Shown one piece after another: positions 21,796 through 34,345 of a stretch of 64,000 nucleotides of DNA; position 1 is the first letter of the stretch, and each line of letters starts with the position of its first letter. Both the position numbers and the translations under genes were made by a program. The notes under the pieces were generated by a model, which was not told the origin of the DNA, made no database searches, and saw only the letters and a program-made list of their open reading frames with translations. Origin of the DNA: Meconema thalassinum (lineage: Eukaryota > Arthropoda > Insecta > Orthoptera > Tettigoniidae); NCBI GenBank assembly GCA_946902985.2, contig OX336389.2, positions 1,010,321,441-1,010,385,440 on the forward strand. Direction: 5' to 3'.

Positions 21796-22164
21796 AGTAG
21801 TGGAAATGAATCGGTTCAGATGCCACCTCCACCTCCCCACCTCACAAGATGGCGGCGGCGCGATATCTCTCGAACGCATGGTCGTATTTTGACGAATGAG
21901 GTGTCATTGGACTCGGGCTGATACCCCCTTTCCAATGGACAACATATTTCAACCCCAAAAGTAAAACCTACCCCTACTAGGGGGTGAAATTGTAATATTT
22001 TAGAGAATCTCTCTTTCCAATTGCAACATGTGAGAGTTTGAATGCCGATATGGATTTAAACGTTGTTCTACATAAAGTGCATGTGTTCGGTGAATAGCCA
22101 CTATGAATTAACATGCCCACTCATGGCTTTTGTAAGAGGGTGGGAGAGCGGATCCCTATAGATG

Positions 22165-22390
22165 GGGTATTGTTGACGAGTCATTGTTGGCGGGGGTCAT
22201 TGTTGTCGGGTCATTGTGGACGAGTCCCTGTGGACAAGTCCTTGTTGACAGGTCCTTGAGGACGAGTCCTTGTTGACAGGTCCTTGTGGATGAGTCCTTG
22301 TGGACACGTCCTTGTGGACGAGTCCTTGTCCCTTTGGACTGATCCCTTTGGACCGGTCCCTTTGGACAGGTTCCTACGGACTAGCCCATG
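22165..22390 (+). repeat. GACGAGTCCTTGT minisatellite, left arm
   Basis: About 14 degenerate units of roughly 15 bp (GGACGAGTCCTTGTT type), changing to CCCTTTGGACTG-type units near 22330. The same unit family recurs at the palindrome centre. Confidence 0.8.
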
Positions 22391-23099
22391 AATTTATTTA
22401 AATTATGTCAAAGGGCCTAACTACATTTTGTGTGTAAAGCAGTGTGTTGAACTGACGTTGTTCACCAGTCCCCCACTACTATAATGTGATAACGATATGA
22501 AAGAAAAGTGACGAAATACATGTGAACACGTGTGAGATGACCTTATTACCATCCTCCTTGCGAAACAAGTCACATCCTGTTTTAGTTCATACGTGAGAAA
22601 ATGCAAGTTCATGTGTAATATGACCTAACACACAAGTGTACACATGTGCACGTGCACGTGCACGATAAGAGCTAACAAGTCACAACCTGTTTTGACAGTG
22701 GTGGGAATAAGGCTAGAGACATGTACGAGTAGTCAAATTACACCGGCAGACAACCCCTTTCCTATGGATAACTTATTTCCACTCTATAATAAAATCTACC
22801 CCTACTAGAGGGTGAAATAATAATTTTTAGGTAAAAGTCGCTTTCCATGTGCAACATGTGGGAGTTTGTATGCCAATATGAAATTAAACTCGTTCCACAT
22901 AAAGTGCATGCATACAACTGAATGCCGCTATGATTTATCATTTTTGTTTTTTTTTGTTTTACGAATGCGCAATTGTTTTTTTTTAAGAGGGCGGGCATTT
23001 TGAATAATGATTTATAGATACTTTTTTTACAAATTAACCAAAGATCCAAAAACTAATAGGTCATCGGCTTTTTAATATCTTATGAACTAAGAAAGCTAG

Positions 23100-23740
23100 G
23101 GACTTGTATGAGGGGTCGTTGGACTTGGGGTGACGCCCTGTTTTTGAATGTATTATTCATTTTTTGTCAAAAGGGCCTAACTGCACTTTCGTTAATATCT
23201 CGCTAACTAATAATCACAGAGGGTCAAGTGAGGTGTCATAGAACTTAAAATGGTCAACCCCTCCCCATGACCAATGAATTTACCCCAAAATAAAACAGCA
23301 AGGTCATTAACATAAGATTTTATCAACTAATAATCAGAGAGGGACAAGTAAGGTGTCACAAGACTCAGGATGGCCAACCCTTTTCCATGACCACCGAATT
23401 TACCCAAAATACCCAAAAACAGCAAGGTCATTGACCTAAGATTTTATAAACTTATCAGTAGAGAGGGTCAAGTGAGGTGTCATAGGACTACGAATGGTTA
23501 ATCCTTTCCCATGACCAATGAATTTCCCCCAAAAATCCAAAACAGCAAGGTCATTGACCTGAGATTTTATAAACTAATAATTGGATATCAACATGTGAGG
23601 TGTCATAGGACTTAGAATGGTCAACCCTTTCCCATGGCAAATGAATTTACCCAAAAATACCCTATACATCAAGGTCATCGACCTGAGATTTTATAAACTA
23701 ATAATCGGATATGGACATGTGAAATGTTTACAGTGAGTGA
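23100..23740 (+). repeat. About 120-bp tandem repeats, left arm
   Basis: Roughly five units, each with GTGAGGTGTCATAGGACTT, a TGGTCAACCCTTTCCCATG block and CAGCAAGGTCATTGACCT. Unit starts near 23231, 23351, 23473 and 23597 give a 120-124 bp period. More diverged relatives lie at 21890 and 22730. Confidence 0.8.
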
Positions 23741-24159
23741 TGAAACATAGGTAGGTAGTGAAAGAATTATTGTAGGCTACATGTATGGTGACTGACAAAT
23801 CTTTCACCATTGGAACTTGTTTTCAGATCAAACTGCAGTACAGAGAGAGTATAGGTTGTAGGTATGGGATAATAAAATGACAAATGGTGTATACAAAATC
23901 TGATTTATCGATTCAAGAAATAAGAGTAGACAATCTTTAATTGATTGGTTAAATAGGATAGCTAAAATCCAAAATGGTGACTATATCGAACTAAACTGAT
24001 CCAAGCTGAATCAAACCCAACTAAACCGAAGCAAATTTAATCAAAAACAAGTCAATGGTTTAAGTGTAAAACTTGTGGGTGAATGTATTCATTGGTAATG
24101 TCAGAAAGGAAAGGGATAACGCTCTACCTATAGAGGGTAGGTAAAGCTAGTGCATGATG

Positions 24160-24336
24160 CTAATGCACACACACACAAGTACATGAAACACACACAACTA
24201 ACCTATACTGTTTTTATGGGTTGACTGTTAAAACTTGCTCAGTGGTTACTGGGACAAGATGGTCGCTACACACAACAAGCGTTAAATACTTGAGGCTAAT
24301 AATCTACACACACACACACACACACAAACACACACT
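24160..24336. repeat. (CA)n microsatellites, left arm
   Basis: CA-rich tracts near 24165-24215 and 24308-24335; the mirror tracts (GT) lie near 34305-34340 and 34440-34480. Confidence 0.75.
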
Positions 24337-24548
24337 TGTTCTAAACTAAACTGTCTTGCTGACAGTGCTCACACTGTAGGCAGATGACAGAAATGCTTGG
24401 CTAACAGAAATACAATCATTTCCGGTTGTCTAATGTTACCAGCTAACCATTTTGTGCTGCAGTGGCGAGCACATGTGCCACTTACACTAGAGATTTTAAC
24501 TTGATTTCAAACTCTAAGTCCTAGAACGAATCAATCTAAGAAAAAAGG

Positions 24549-24625
24549 GCATGGTGGCGCAGTGGTTAAGCTGTTAGCCTTTCACTAAAGTGGACTAGGG
24601 TTTGATTTCAGGTTAATACGCATGT
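24549..24625 (+). tRNA. tRNA-like sequence (degenerate), left arm
   Basis: GGGCATGGTGGCGCAGTGG gives a good A-box, and AGGGTTTGATTTCAGG a weak B-box. A possible anticodon loop CCTTTCA would read UUU. Acceptor pairing is poor, so this may be a tRNA pseudogene or SINE head. Confidence 0.35.
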
Positions 24626-25759
24626 CATAAACATATAAAAAGCAGAGATAATGTTTTAAACCGATTACACTCGTCTCTTTTCAAATTGTTACTTAGATTA
24701 CAAATACAAAGGTGGACTGGCTGTGATATACAGTTAATGCTGCCTATCGCACACTAGCTGTAAGGAAGCCATATGTAGAGCTATATGTAGAGAACTACCT
24801 AGCGATTTCATGAACTGGTGTAGCTATGTCGCATAAACGGTGCAGGATACAATCCAGCAACTATAATTCGTATCTTGTGGAACAGAGAAAATGCACTTTT
24901 GCCTTGCTGGATAACAAATATGTGCAGACGAATGACCTACGCATTAGCCTAGCAAGGGCTTATAACCACGAGGAGGAGGTGTGATTTCTATATTTTATTG
25001 TTTAGAGACATGGCTTTTGTAACCAGTAGATTTAATTGATTTAGTACTTTGTAAATATTTATTTTTGTAATTGTAAATAGTTAATTTTTTTAAATAGTGG
25101 AAACCATTTATTTTTGTAATGGTAAATGTTAAATGTATAATTAAAGTTCTTTGGGATGAGTGTGCATGTCAATGATGTTTTTAGGGATAAATAGAGTGGT
25201 TGTGTGTTTGTTCTCAAAGACAGGCAAGGTTGTGTGGATGTATGACTACACAGAAAGAGAGAGAGAGAGTGTAGAAACAGCCTTACCTGCAGTAGTAATA
25301 GTAGACCTCTATGTTTTGCATACACATAGACAGACTGTACGATTGCAATGGCCAAGCACTCACTTTAACACCATTTACAAAATCTTAAAATGAAAAAATC
25401 ATGTTTCGCAAATATGGACTTTTGACATAAACAAAATAAAAATAAAATGTGTAAACAACAAATTGGAAAATCCATGTTTCCATATCATGAAATTCAAAAA
25501 CTTTAAACTGACATTTAAAAGAAATGCAAATGGAAAATTGACAAATTGTAATGTGTGAAATGTGAAAATGAACAAATGGCTATCATTATTTAAAAAAAAA
25601 ATGTGCTGTATGGTTGCGGTGTGAATCAAACCCTACTTATTTTGGACCACCCGAGACTGAGTATACTTGTTTTAGTCCTCATACCACTTTTAAAATTTTG
25701 TGTTAAAGCTAGGAATTGAACCCAAGAGCTTGTAGGGGGAGACAAAGGTTAGAATATGT

Positions 25760-25860
25760 TAAACAGGTAGCCTTGAATGTAGGATGTGGTAGCTATATAG
25801 AGATGAAACGATTAGCTCGGGACAGATAGGCACTGAGATCTGCATCAAACCAGTCAAAGG
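25760..25860 (-). repeat. Fragment of a widespread arthropod repeat, left arm
   Basis: The minus strand reads TTTGACTGGTTTGATGCAG followed by a CTCAGTGCCTATCTGTCC-type continuation, a phrase I know from many arthropod interspersed repeats. It is the only host-type dispersed repeat I recognise in the arm. Confidence 0.45.
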
Positions 25861-26161
25861 ACTAAAGACTCAAACAACAACATGTACGTTCACCAAAATA
25901 ATGTTATGTAACGGTAAATGTTAGTCAACGAACAGTAATGCATTACTAAAACCCATGACACGATACCTAAGAGCTTTTCTAAAATGATTTTAAAATGCCT
26001 TTAACCCTATATTGAACACCCAGTTCACAAGACTCATAACTGCAATGTTATGGTAAAACAAAACAAAATCTATATTTCAAAACAAGCAAGTGGTTTAGTC
26101 AATGTATACTGGAAAAAGTTTTGTAAACACTCAAGTCCCCAAGACCAATTAAATTAGTAAC

Positions 26162-26247
26162 TGTCAGTTTGGCCGAGTGGTTAAGGTGTATGACTTAAGA
26201 TAAAATTTCTGTATAAGGAAGCAAGGGTTCGAATCCCTTACCTGACA
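26162..26247 (+). tRNA. tRNA-Leu(UAA)-like gene, left arm
   Basis: 86 nt: acceptor TGTCAGT...CCTGACA (one mismatch), A-box TTGGCCGAGTGG, anticodon loop CTTAAGA, long variable arm, B-box GGTTCGAATCC. The anticodon stem is imperfect. The mirror copy in the right arm has a perfect acceptor stem. Confidence 0.6.
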
Positions 26248-26520
26248 TAACTATTGCCTTAACATGGCTTGGCCACACTGTATTATTATGATACTCGGTA
26301 CACAAACCATAGATATAGTGTATTGTTTAAGGCCACTCTCTTTCTGAACATAGTCAGAGACTGTTGATGGTTAACAATTGTATTAATAGTGGGACATGGG
26401 GATAGCAATTAAGAAAAAACAGCCAATACCCATACAATATTTTTATTCATTTAGTTTTTTTTACAATAGTTGCACACTGAATACAACATTTTATCTCTTT
26501 ACCATTGTTTGATATAGATT

Positions 26521-27179
26521 TTAAACACAACGCTTGTTGTAGATCCTTTTACAACTTTCTCCAGGTACTCTTGTTCTTAAAAACTGGGGAAGCCACAATG
26601 GTTTTATAGACATTAAACCCTCATTCTCTTCTTTTTCATCATCATCATCATCATTATAAATATTATCTTTATAATTATTATAGTCATTGTCACCATCATT
26701 ATCATCATCATCATCATCATCATCATCCTCAACATCACTAGAACTATCCAATTCCTTTTTTTTTCCTTTTCAAAAGGGACCTCTTGAAGAGTCTGTGTTG
26801 CTTTTGATAGTGTTACGGTTTTATTGGGCGTTGACAACTGTCCTAACATGACTTTTTGAGGAGATAAATGTTTTTTCACAAGGAAGTCACTATGTTGAGT
26901 AACACTATGTTTTTGTTGGACTTGCTTTTTCTTGTTCTTTTGATCATGTTTTGTTAACACTAACGGTGTTTCATTTGGTATACCACATTGATGAGTACCC
27001 ACACTTAAGACCTCACCATGTTTACTTTTTAGATGACCTAGACATTTTGTTGTTCTTTGTTTTGAGCACTGCCAAAATATGATGCCATTCGCATTTTCTC
27101 GCTTATAGTTATAAGAGTACCCATGATACAGGGCACGTGGTTTACCTTTATTGGATATAGTATATTCCATAGTAGCCAC
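26521..27179 (-). CDS. FLYWCH-type zinc finger protein with acidic tail, left-arm copy
   Basis: The ATG at 27179 opens a FLYWCH domain of about 60 residues: YTISNKGKPRALYHGYSY, the WQC site, C, and a THQC end, supplying the zinc ligands. A basic Lys/Gln-rich linker follows. The frame then enters GAT repeats read as poly-Met and stops at 26613. The other frame across the same DNA (26751-26521) gives DSSSDVEDDDDDD and a plausible C-terminus PGESCKRIYNKRC. The switch point is an A9 run near 26757. FLYWCH proteins bind DNA and are often transposon-derived. An AATAAA (minus strand) lies about 70 nt downstream. Confidence 0.7.
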
Positions 27180-27239
27180 TGACTTGTATAGTCGATCCGC
27201 CTACTACAAAGGTCTGAACACTTGTGGTGAAAGAATGAT

Positions 27240-27930
27240 GTTGTGTTGACGTTTTATGCCGGATAATGTTGGTGGCATATGCGGGTGGCTTATGTGGGTG
27301 GCTTATGTTGATGACATGTATTGTTGGCTGATTTTGGTGGCTTATGTTGATGGTTTATGGTGGTGGCTTATGTTGGTGGCGTATGTTGGTGGCTTATGTT
27401 GAAGACATATGTTGGTGACTTATGTTGATAGCTTATGTTGGTGGCTAATGTTGATGACATATGTTGTTGGCTTATGGTGGTGGCTTATGTTGATGGCTTA
27501 TGTTGCTGGTCTATGTTGATGGTTTATGTTAATGGCTTAGGTTAATGTCTTAGGTTGATGGCATAAGTTGATGGCTTATGTTGGTGGCTTATGGTGGTGG
27601 CTTATGCTGGTGGCTTATGCTGGTGGCTTATGGTGGTGGCTTATGGTGGTGGTTTATGGTGGTGGCTTATGTTGATGACATATGTTGGTGACTTATGTTG
27701 GTGGTTTATGTTGGTGGCTTATGGTGGTGGCTTATGATGGTGGCTTATTGTGGTGGCTTATGATGGTGGGTTATGGTGGTGGTTTATGGTGGATTATGGT
27801 GGTGGCTTGTGGTGGCTTATGATGGTGGCTTGTGGTGATAGCTTATGGTGGCTTATGGTAGTGACTTAGAGTGGTGGCCTATGTCGGTGGCTTATTTTTG
27901 GTGGTTTACGTTAATACCTTATTTGTAATG
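27240..27930 (+). repeat. GGTGGCTTATGTT minisatellite, left arm
   Basis: About 690 bp of short units, GGTGGCTTATG with TT/G endings and GATGACATATGTT variants. It lies directly upstream of the FLYWCH gene and is about 150 bp longer than its mirror. Confidence 0.85.
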
Positions 27931-28869
27931 GCTTATTTGACAAGTTATTGTTGTCAATGTATTTAGAGGATTTTTCTCTTGGTCTTGGAAAGTATCTCAA
28001 CCCTTTTTTTTATGGTAGCATAATGCTTACCGCCATGTTTGAAAGCAACAACAACACACTAAAATTCCAAGAATCCAAAGTACTCTAAGGTTAATGATTG
28101 TCTCTCAACTCCATTCAACGTCTAGTCAAAAACATTATATATTTTTCACATTTTTCAAAAAAGGTAAATTGGTAAAGTAGGCTATATGTTTAAACTAAAA
28201 ATCATATCAAATCATATGCTAACTCCAACACCTACGTCTATCCCACTCTCAGTCAAAAAATATAATATTCTTCAAATTTTTCAAACACAGTATTTGGAAA
28301 GTAGGCCATATTTTGAAAACTAATCATCCTATAAAGTCATATATATAGACTCAGGCCAATGGCTTTTATATCCTTAATCGTAAGAACAAAATATGGAATT
28401 TTTGACATTTTTTCCAAAAAATGTTCATTTTAAAACGGGGCTATATTTTGGAAACTAGGAATTTTACAAGAAAGTTTGTTTAACGTAAATGACAGGTATT
28501 TACCCCCCCCCCCCCCTACCCACAAACCAAGTCCCAAGTGTCTGGGACAAAATCCAAAAAAGTTCAATTTGGAAAGTAGGCGATATTTTGAAACTAAGCA
28601 TCCTAAAAAGTCATATATAGACTCAAACCAATGGCTTTTAGGTCCTTAATTGGTAGAACAAAACTTAACATTTTTTCAGTTTTTCCAAAAAAGTCCAATT
28701 TTCAAAATTGTCTATATTTTGGGAACTAAGAATTTTACAAAAACGTTTGTTTAACGAAAATGAAAGGTCTTTACCCCCCTCTACCCAAAACATAAATTTC
28801 AGGTCCCTAGGACAAAAACTGTGCAGTAGGTTTTTTTGTGGGGGGGGTCTATATTCACTTTACCACCCC

Positions 28870-29215
28870 ACCTCACAAGATGGCGGCCATAGCTTAACTT
28901 AACATAGCCTAACCTAACAAAATGGCGGCCGTAGCTTAACTTAACCTAGCCTAACCTAACTAGATGGCGGCCGTAGCTTTACTTAACCTAACCTAACCTA
29001 ACCTAACCTAACTTAACCTAAACCTACGAGGCACGATCAAAAAATTTTCAAGATGGTGGTCATAGATTAACTGAACCTAGTCTAACCTAAACTAAACCTA
29101 CCAGGAGTGATCATAAAGTTCCAAGATGGTGGTCGTAGCTTAACTCAACCTAACCTAACCCTACGAGGTGTGATCAAAAAGTTCCAAAATGGCTGCCGTA
29201 GCATAACTTAACCTT
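28870..29215 (+). repeat. CCTAA (insect telomere-type) array with AAGATGGCGGCC units, left arm
   Basis: Repeated CTTAACCTAACCTAACCTAA tracts alternate with AAGATGG(C/T)GG(C/T)C(G/A)TAGCTTAAC blocks and GAGGCACGATCAAAAA. The longest uninterrupted CCTAA run is near 28985-29020. Confidence 0.8.
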
Positions 29216-29219
29216 TGAT

Positions 29220-29590
29220 TGAATCCTGTTTATTCACCCCTTTTGATTGATCTCTGTTGATGTATCCCTTTGGACTGGTCCCTGTTGACTAGCCCCCTTT
29301 GGACGGGTCTTTTTGAAAGGTCATTTTTTTAACGGGTCCCGGAGGACGGGTCCTTGTTGACGGGTCCCTGTGGGCGGGTCCCTTTGACATAATTTGGATA
29401 TAATGCAGGGATCAGTCCAAAGGACCCGCCCACAGGGACCCGTCAACAAGGACCCGTCCTCCGGGACCCGTTAAAAAAAGGACCCTTCAAAAAGGACCCG
29501 TCCAAAGGGGGCTAGTCAACAGGGACCAGTCCAAAGGGATACATCAACAGAGATCAATCAAAAGGGGTCAATCAACAGGATTCAATCAAA
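29220..29590. repeat. Palindrome centre: GACGGGTCCCTGTT repeats folded on a 40-nt loop
   Basis: Short GGGTCC-type units up to 29381 are mirrored from 29422. The unpaired centre is TTTGACATAATTTGGATATA plus 20 further nt. TTTGACATAATTT also occurs, inverted, beside the outer minisatellite at about 22400, suggesting the fold-back formed at related repeats. Confidence 0.8.
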
Positions 29591-29935
29591 GGTTAAGTTA
29601 AGCTACGGCAGCCATTTTGGAACTTTTTGATCACACCTCGTAGGGTTAGGTTAGGTTGAGTTAAGCTACGACCACCATCTTGGAACTTTATGATCACACC
29701 TCGTAGGATTAGGTTAGGTTAGACTAGGTTCAGTTAAGCTATGACCACCATCTTGAAAATGTTTTGATCGTGCCTCGTAGGTTTAGGTTAAGTTAGGTTA
29801 GGTTAGGTTAGGTTAAGTAAAGCTACGGCCGCCATCTAGTTAGGTTAGGCTAGGTTAAGTTAAGCTACTGCCGCCATTTTGTTAGGTTAGGCTATGTTAA
29901 GTTAAGCTATGGCCACCATCTTGTGAGATGGGGTG
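29590..29935 (-). repeat. TTAGG (insect telomere-type) array, right arm
   Basis: Mirror of 28870-29215; the plus strand reads GGTTAGGTTAGGTT between GGCCGCCATCTT-type blocks. Confidence 0.8.
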
Positions 29936-30869
29936 GTAAAGTGAATATAGACCCCCCCCCCCAAAAAAAATACAGCACAGTTTTTGTCCTAGGGACCTGA
30001 AATTTATGTTTTGGGTAGAGGGGGGTAAAGACCTTTCATTTTCGTTAAACAAACTTTTTTTAAAATTCTTAGTTCCCAAAATATAGACAATTTTGAAAAT
30101 TGGACTTTTTTGGAAAAACTGAAAAAATGTTAAGTTTTGTTCTACCAATTAAGGACATAAAAGCCATTTTTTTGAGTCTATATATGACTTTTTAGGATGC
30201 TTAGTTTTCAAAATATCGCCTACTTTCCAAATTGAACTTTTTTTGGATTTTGTCCCAGACACCTGGGACTTGGTTTGTGGGTAGGGGGGGGGGGGTAAAT
30301 ACCTGTCATTTACGTTAAACAAACTTTCTTGTAAAATTCCTAGTTTCCAAAATATAGCCCCGTTTTAAAATGAACATTTTTTGGAAAAAATGTCAAAAAT
30401 TCCATATTTTGTTCTTACGATTAAGGATATAAAAGCCATTGGCCTGAGTCTATATATATGACTTTATAGGATGATTAGTTTTCAAAATATGGCCTACTTA
30501 CCAAATACTGTGTTGGAAAAATTTGAAGAATATTATATTTTTTGACTGAGAGTAGGATAGACGTAGGTGTTGGAGTTAGCATATGATTTGATATGATTTT
30601 TAGTTTAAACATATAGCCTACTTTCCCAATTTACCTTTTTTGAAAAATGTGAAAAATATATAATGTTTTTGACTAGACGTTGAATGGAGTTGAGAGTACT
30701 TTGGATTCTTGAAATTTTAGTGTGTTGTTGTTGCTTACAAACATGGCGGTAAGCATTATGCTACCATAAAAAAAGGGTTGAGATACTTTCCAAGACCAAG
30801 AGAAAAATCCTCTAAATACATTGACAACAATAACTTGTCAAATAAGCCATTACAAATAAGGTATTAACG

Positions 30870-31400
30870 TAAACCACCAAAAATAAGCCACCGACATAGG
30901 CCACCACTCTAAGTCACCACCATAAGCCACCATAAGCCATCACCACAAGCCACCATCATAAGCCACCACAAGCCACCACCATAAGCCACCATAAACCACC
31001 ACCATAACCCACCATCATAAGCCACCACCATAAGCCACCAGCATAAGCCACCACCATAAGCCACCAACATAAGCCATCAACTTATGCCATCAACCCAAGA
31101 CATTAACCTAAGCCATTAACATAAACCATCAACATAGACCAGCAACATAAACCATCAACATAAGCCACCACCATAAGCCAACAACATATGTCATCAACAT
31201 TAGCCACCAACATAAGCTATCAACATAAGTCACCAACATATGTCATCAACATAAGCCACCAACATAAGCCACCAACATAAGCCACCACCATAAACTATCA
31301 ACATAAGCCACCAAAATCAGCCAACAATACATGTCATCAACATAAGCCACCCACATAAGCCACCCGCATATGCCACCAACATTATCCTGCCTAAAACGTC
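30870..31400 (-). repeat. AACATAAGCCACC minisatellite, right arm
   Basis: Mirror of the GGTGGCTTATGTT block but with fewer units, accounting for most of the arm length difference. Confidence 0.85.
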
Positions 31401-31468
31401 AACACAACATCATTCTTTCACCACAAGTGTTCAGACCTTTGTAGTAGGCGGATCGACTATACAAGTCA

Positions 31469-32118
31469 GTGGCTACTATGGAATATACTATAACCAATAA
31501 AGGTAAACCACGTGCCCTGTATCATGGGTACTCTTATAACTATAAGCGAGAAAATGCGAATGGCATCATATTTTGGCAGTGCTCAAAACAAAGAACAACA
31601 AAATGTCTAGGTCATCTAAAAAGTAAACATGGTGAGGTCTTAAGTGTGGGTACTCATCAATGTGGTATACCAAATGAAACACCGTTAGTGTTAACAAAAC
31701 ATGATCAAAAGAACAAGAAAAAGCAAGTCCAACAAAAACATAGTGTTACTCAACATAGTGACTTCCTTGTGAAAAAACATTTATCTCCTCAAAAAGTCAT
31801 GTTAGGACAGTTGTCAACGCCCAATAAAACCGTAACACTATCAAAAGCAACACAGACTCTTCAAGAGGTCCCTTTTGAAAAGGAAAAAAGGAATTGGATA
31901 GTTCTAGTGATGTTGAGGATGATGATGATGATGATGATAATGATGGTGACAATGACTATAATAATTATAAAGATAATATTTATAATGATGATGATGATGA
32001 TGAAAAAGAAGAGAATGAGGGTTTAATGTCTATAAAACCATTGCGGCTTCCCCAGTTTTTAAGAACAAGAGTACCTGGAGAAAGTTGTAAAAGGATCTAC
32101 AACAAGCGTTGTGTTTAA
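31469..32118 (+). CDS. FLYWCH-type zinc finger protein with acidic tail, right-arm copy
   Basis: Mirror of the left-arm gene, with one early Ser-to-Thr change and two fewer GAT codons. The FLYWCH frame runs 31469-32026. The acidic frame (DSSSDVEDDDDDD to the C-terminus) runs 31894-32118. Here the junction run is A6 rather than A9, so both arms keep the same frame relation. AATAAA follows near 32192. Either both copies inherited one ancestral frameshift, or expression needs slippage or splicing at this run. Confidence 0.7.
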
Positions 32119-32391
32119 AATCTATATCAAACAATGGTAAAGAGATAAAATGATGTATTCAGTGTGCAACTATTGTAAAAAAAACTAAATGAATAAAAAT
32201 ATTGTATGGGTATTGGCTGTTTTTTCTTAATTGCTATCCCCATGTCCCACTATTAATACAATTGTTAACCATCAACAGTCTCTGACTATGTTCAGAAAGA
32301 GAGTGGCCTTAAACAATACACTATATCTATGGTTTGTGTACCGAGTATCATAATAATACAGTGTGGCCAAGCCATGTTAAGGCAATAGTTA

Positions 32392-32477
32392 TGTCAGGTA
32401 AGGGATTCGAACCCTTGCTTCCTTATACAGAAATTTTATCTTAAGTCAAACACCTTAACCACTCGGCCAACCTGACA
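32392..32477 (-). tRNA. tRNA-Leu(UAA)-like gene, right arm
   Basis: The minus strand gives acceptor TGTCAGG...CCTGACA with 7 perfect pairs, A-box TTGGCCGAGTGG, anticodon loop CTTAAGA (UAA), a long variable arm and B-box GGTTCGAATCC. One anticodon-stem mismatch remains. It is the better-preserved of the two mirrored copies. Confidence 0.65.
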
Positions 32478-34014
32478 GTTACTAATTTAATTGGTCTTGG
32501 GGACTTGAGTGTTTACAAAACTTTTTCCAGTATACATTGACTAAACCACTTGCTTGTTTTGAAATATAGATTTTGTTTTGTTTTACCATAACATTGCAGT
32601 TATGAGTCTTGTGAACTGGGTGTTCAATATAGGGTTAAAGGCATTTTAAAATCATTTTAGAAAAGCTCTTAGGTATCGTGTCATGGGTTTTAGTAATGCA
32701 TTACTGTTCGTTGACTAACATTTACCGTTGCACAACATTATTTTGGTGAACGTACATGTTGTTGTTTGAGTCTTTAGTCCTTTGACTGGTTTGATGCAGA
32801 TCTCAGTGCCTATCTGTCCCGAGCTAATCGTTTCATCTCTATATAGCTACCACATCCTACATTCAAGGCTACCTGTTTAACATATTCTAACCTTTGTCTC
32901 CCCCTACAAGCTCTTGGGTTCAATTCCTAGCTTTAACACAAAATTTTAAAAGTGGTAGGAGGACTAAAACAAGTATACTCAGTCTCGGGTGGTCCAAAAT
33001 AAGTAGGGTTTGATTCACACTGCAACCATACAGCACCATTTTTTTTTTAAATAATGATAGCCATTTGTTCATTTTCACATTTCACACATTACAATTTGTC
33101 AATTTTCCATTTGCATTTCTTTTAAATGTCAGTTTAAAGTTTTTGAATTTCATGATATGGAAACATGGATTTTCCAATTTGTTGTTTACACATTTTATTT
33201 TTATTTTGTTTATGTCAAAAGTCCATATTTGCGAAACATGATTTTTTCATTTTAAGATTTTGTAAATGGTGTTAAAGTGAGTGCTTGGCCATTGCAATCG
33301 TACAGTCTGTCTATGTGTATGCAAAACATAGAGGTCTACTATTACTACTGCAGGTAAGGCTGTTTCTACACTCTCTCTCTCTTTCTGTGTAGTCATACAT
33401 CCACACAACCTTGCCTGTCTTTGAGAACAAACACACAACCACTCTATTTATCCCTAAAAACATCATTGACATGCACACTCATCCCAAAGAACTTTAATTA
33501 TACATTTAACATTTACCATTACAAAAATAAATGGTTTCCACTATTTAAAAAAATTAACTATTTACAATTACAAAAATAAATATTTACAAAGTACTAAATC
33601 AATTAAATCTACTGGTTACAAAAGCCATGTCTCTAAACAATAAAATATAGAAATCACACCTCCTCCTCGTGGTTATAAGCCCTTGCTAGGCTAATGCGTA
33701 GGTCATTCGTCTGCACATATTTGTTATCCAGCAAGGCAAAAGTGCATTTTCTCTGTTCCACAAGATACGAATTATAGTTGCTGGATTGTATCCTGCACCG
33801 TTTATGCGACATAGCTACACCAGTTCATGAAATCGCTAGGTAGTTCTCTACATATAGCTCTACATATGGCTTCCTTACAGCTAGTGTGCGATAGGCAGCA
33901 TTAACTGTATATCACAGCCAGTCCACCTTTGTATTTGTAATCTAAGTAATAATTTGAAAAGAGACGAGTGTAATCGGTTTAAAACATTATCTCTGCTTTT
34001 TATATGTTTATGAC

Positions 34015-34095
34015 ATGCGTATTAACCTGAAATCAAACCCTAGTCCACTTTAGTGAAAGGCTAACAGCTTAACCACTGCGCCACCATGCCCTTTT
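34015..34095 (-). tRNA. tRNA-like sequence (degenerate), right arm
   Basis: Mirror of 24549-24625, with A-box GGCGCAGTGG on the minus strand. Same reservations. Confidence 0.35.
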
Positions 34096-34304
34096 TTCTT
34101 AGATTGATTCGTTCCAGGACTTAGAGTTTGAAATCAAGTTAAAATATCTAGTGTAAGTGGCACATGTGCTCACCACTGCAGCACAAAATGGTTAGCTGGT
34201 AACATTAGACAACCGGAAATGATTGTATTTCTGTTAGCCAAGCATTTCCGTCATCTGCCTACAGTGTGAGCACTGTCAGCAAGACAGTTTAGTTTAGAAC
34301 AAGT

Positions 34305-34345
<41 letters not shown>

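Noticed and set aside
24549..24625. Functional tRNA-Lys in the palindrome arm
   Set aside because: Poor acceptor and T-arm pairing; listed only as tRNA-like.
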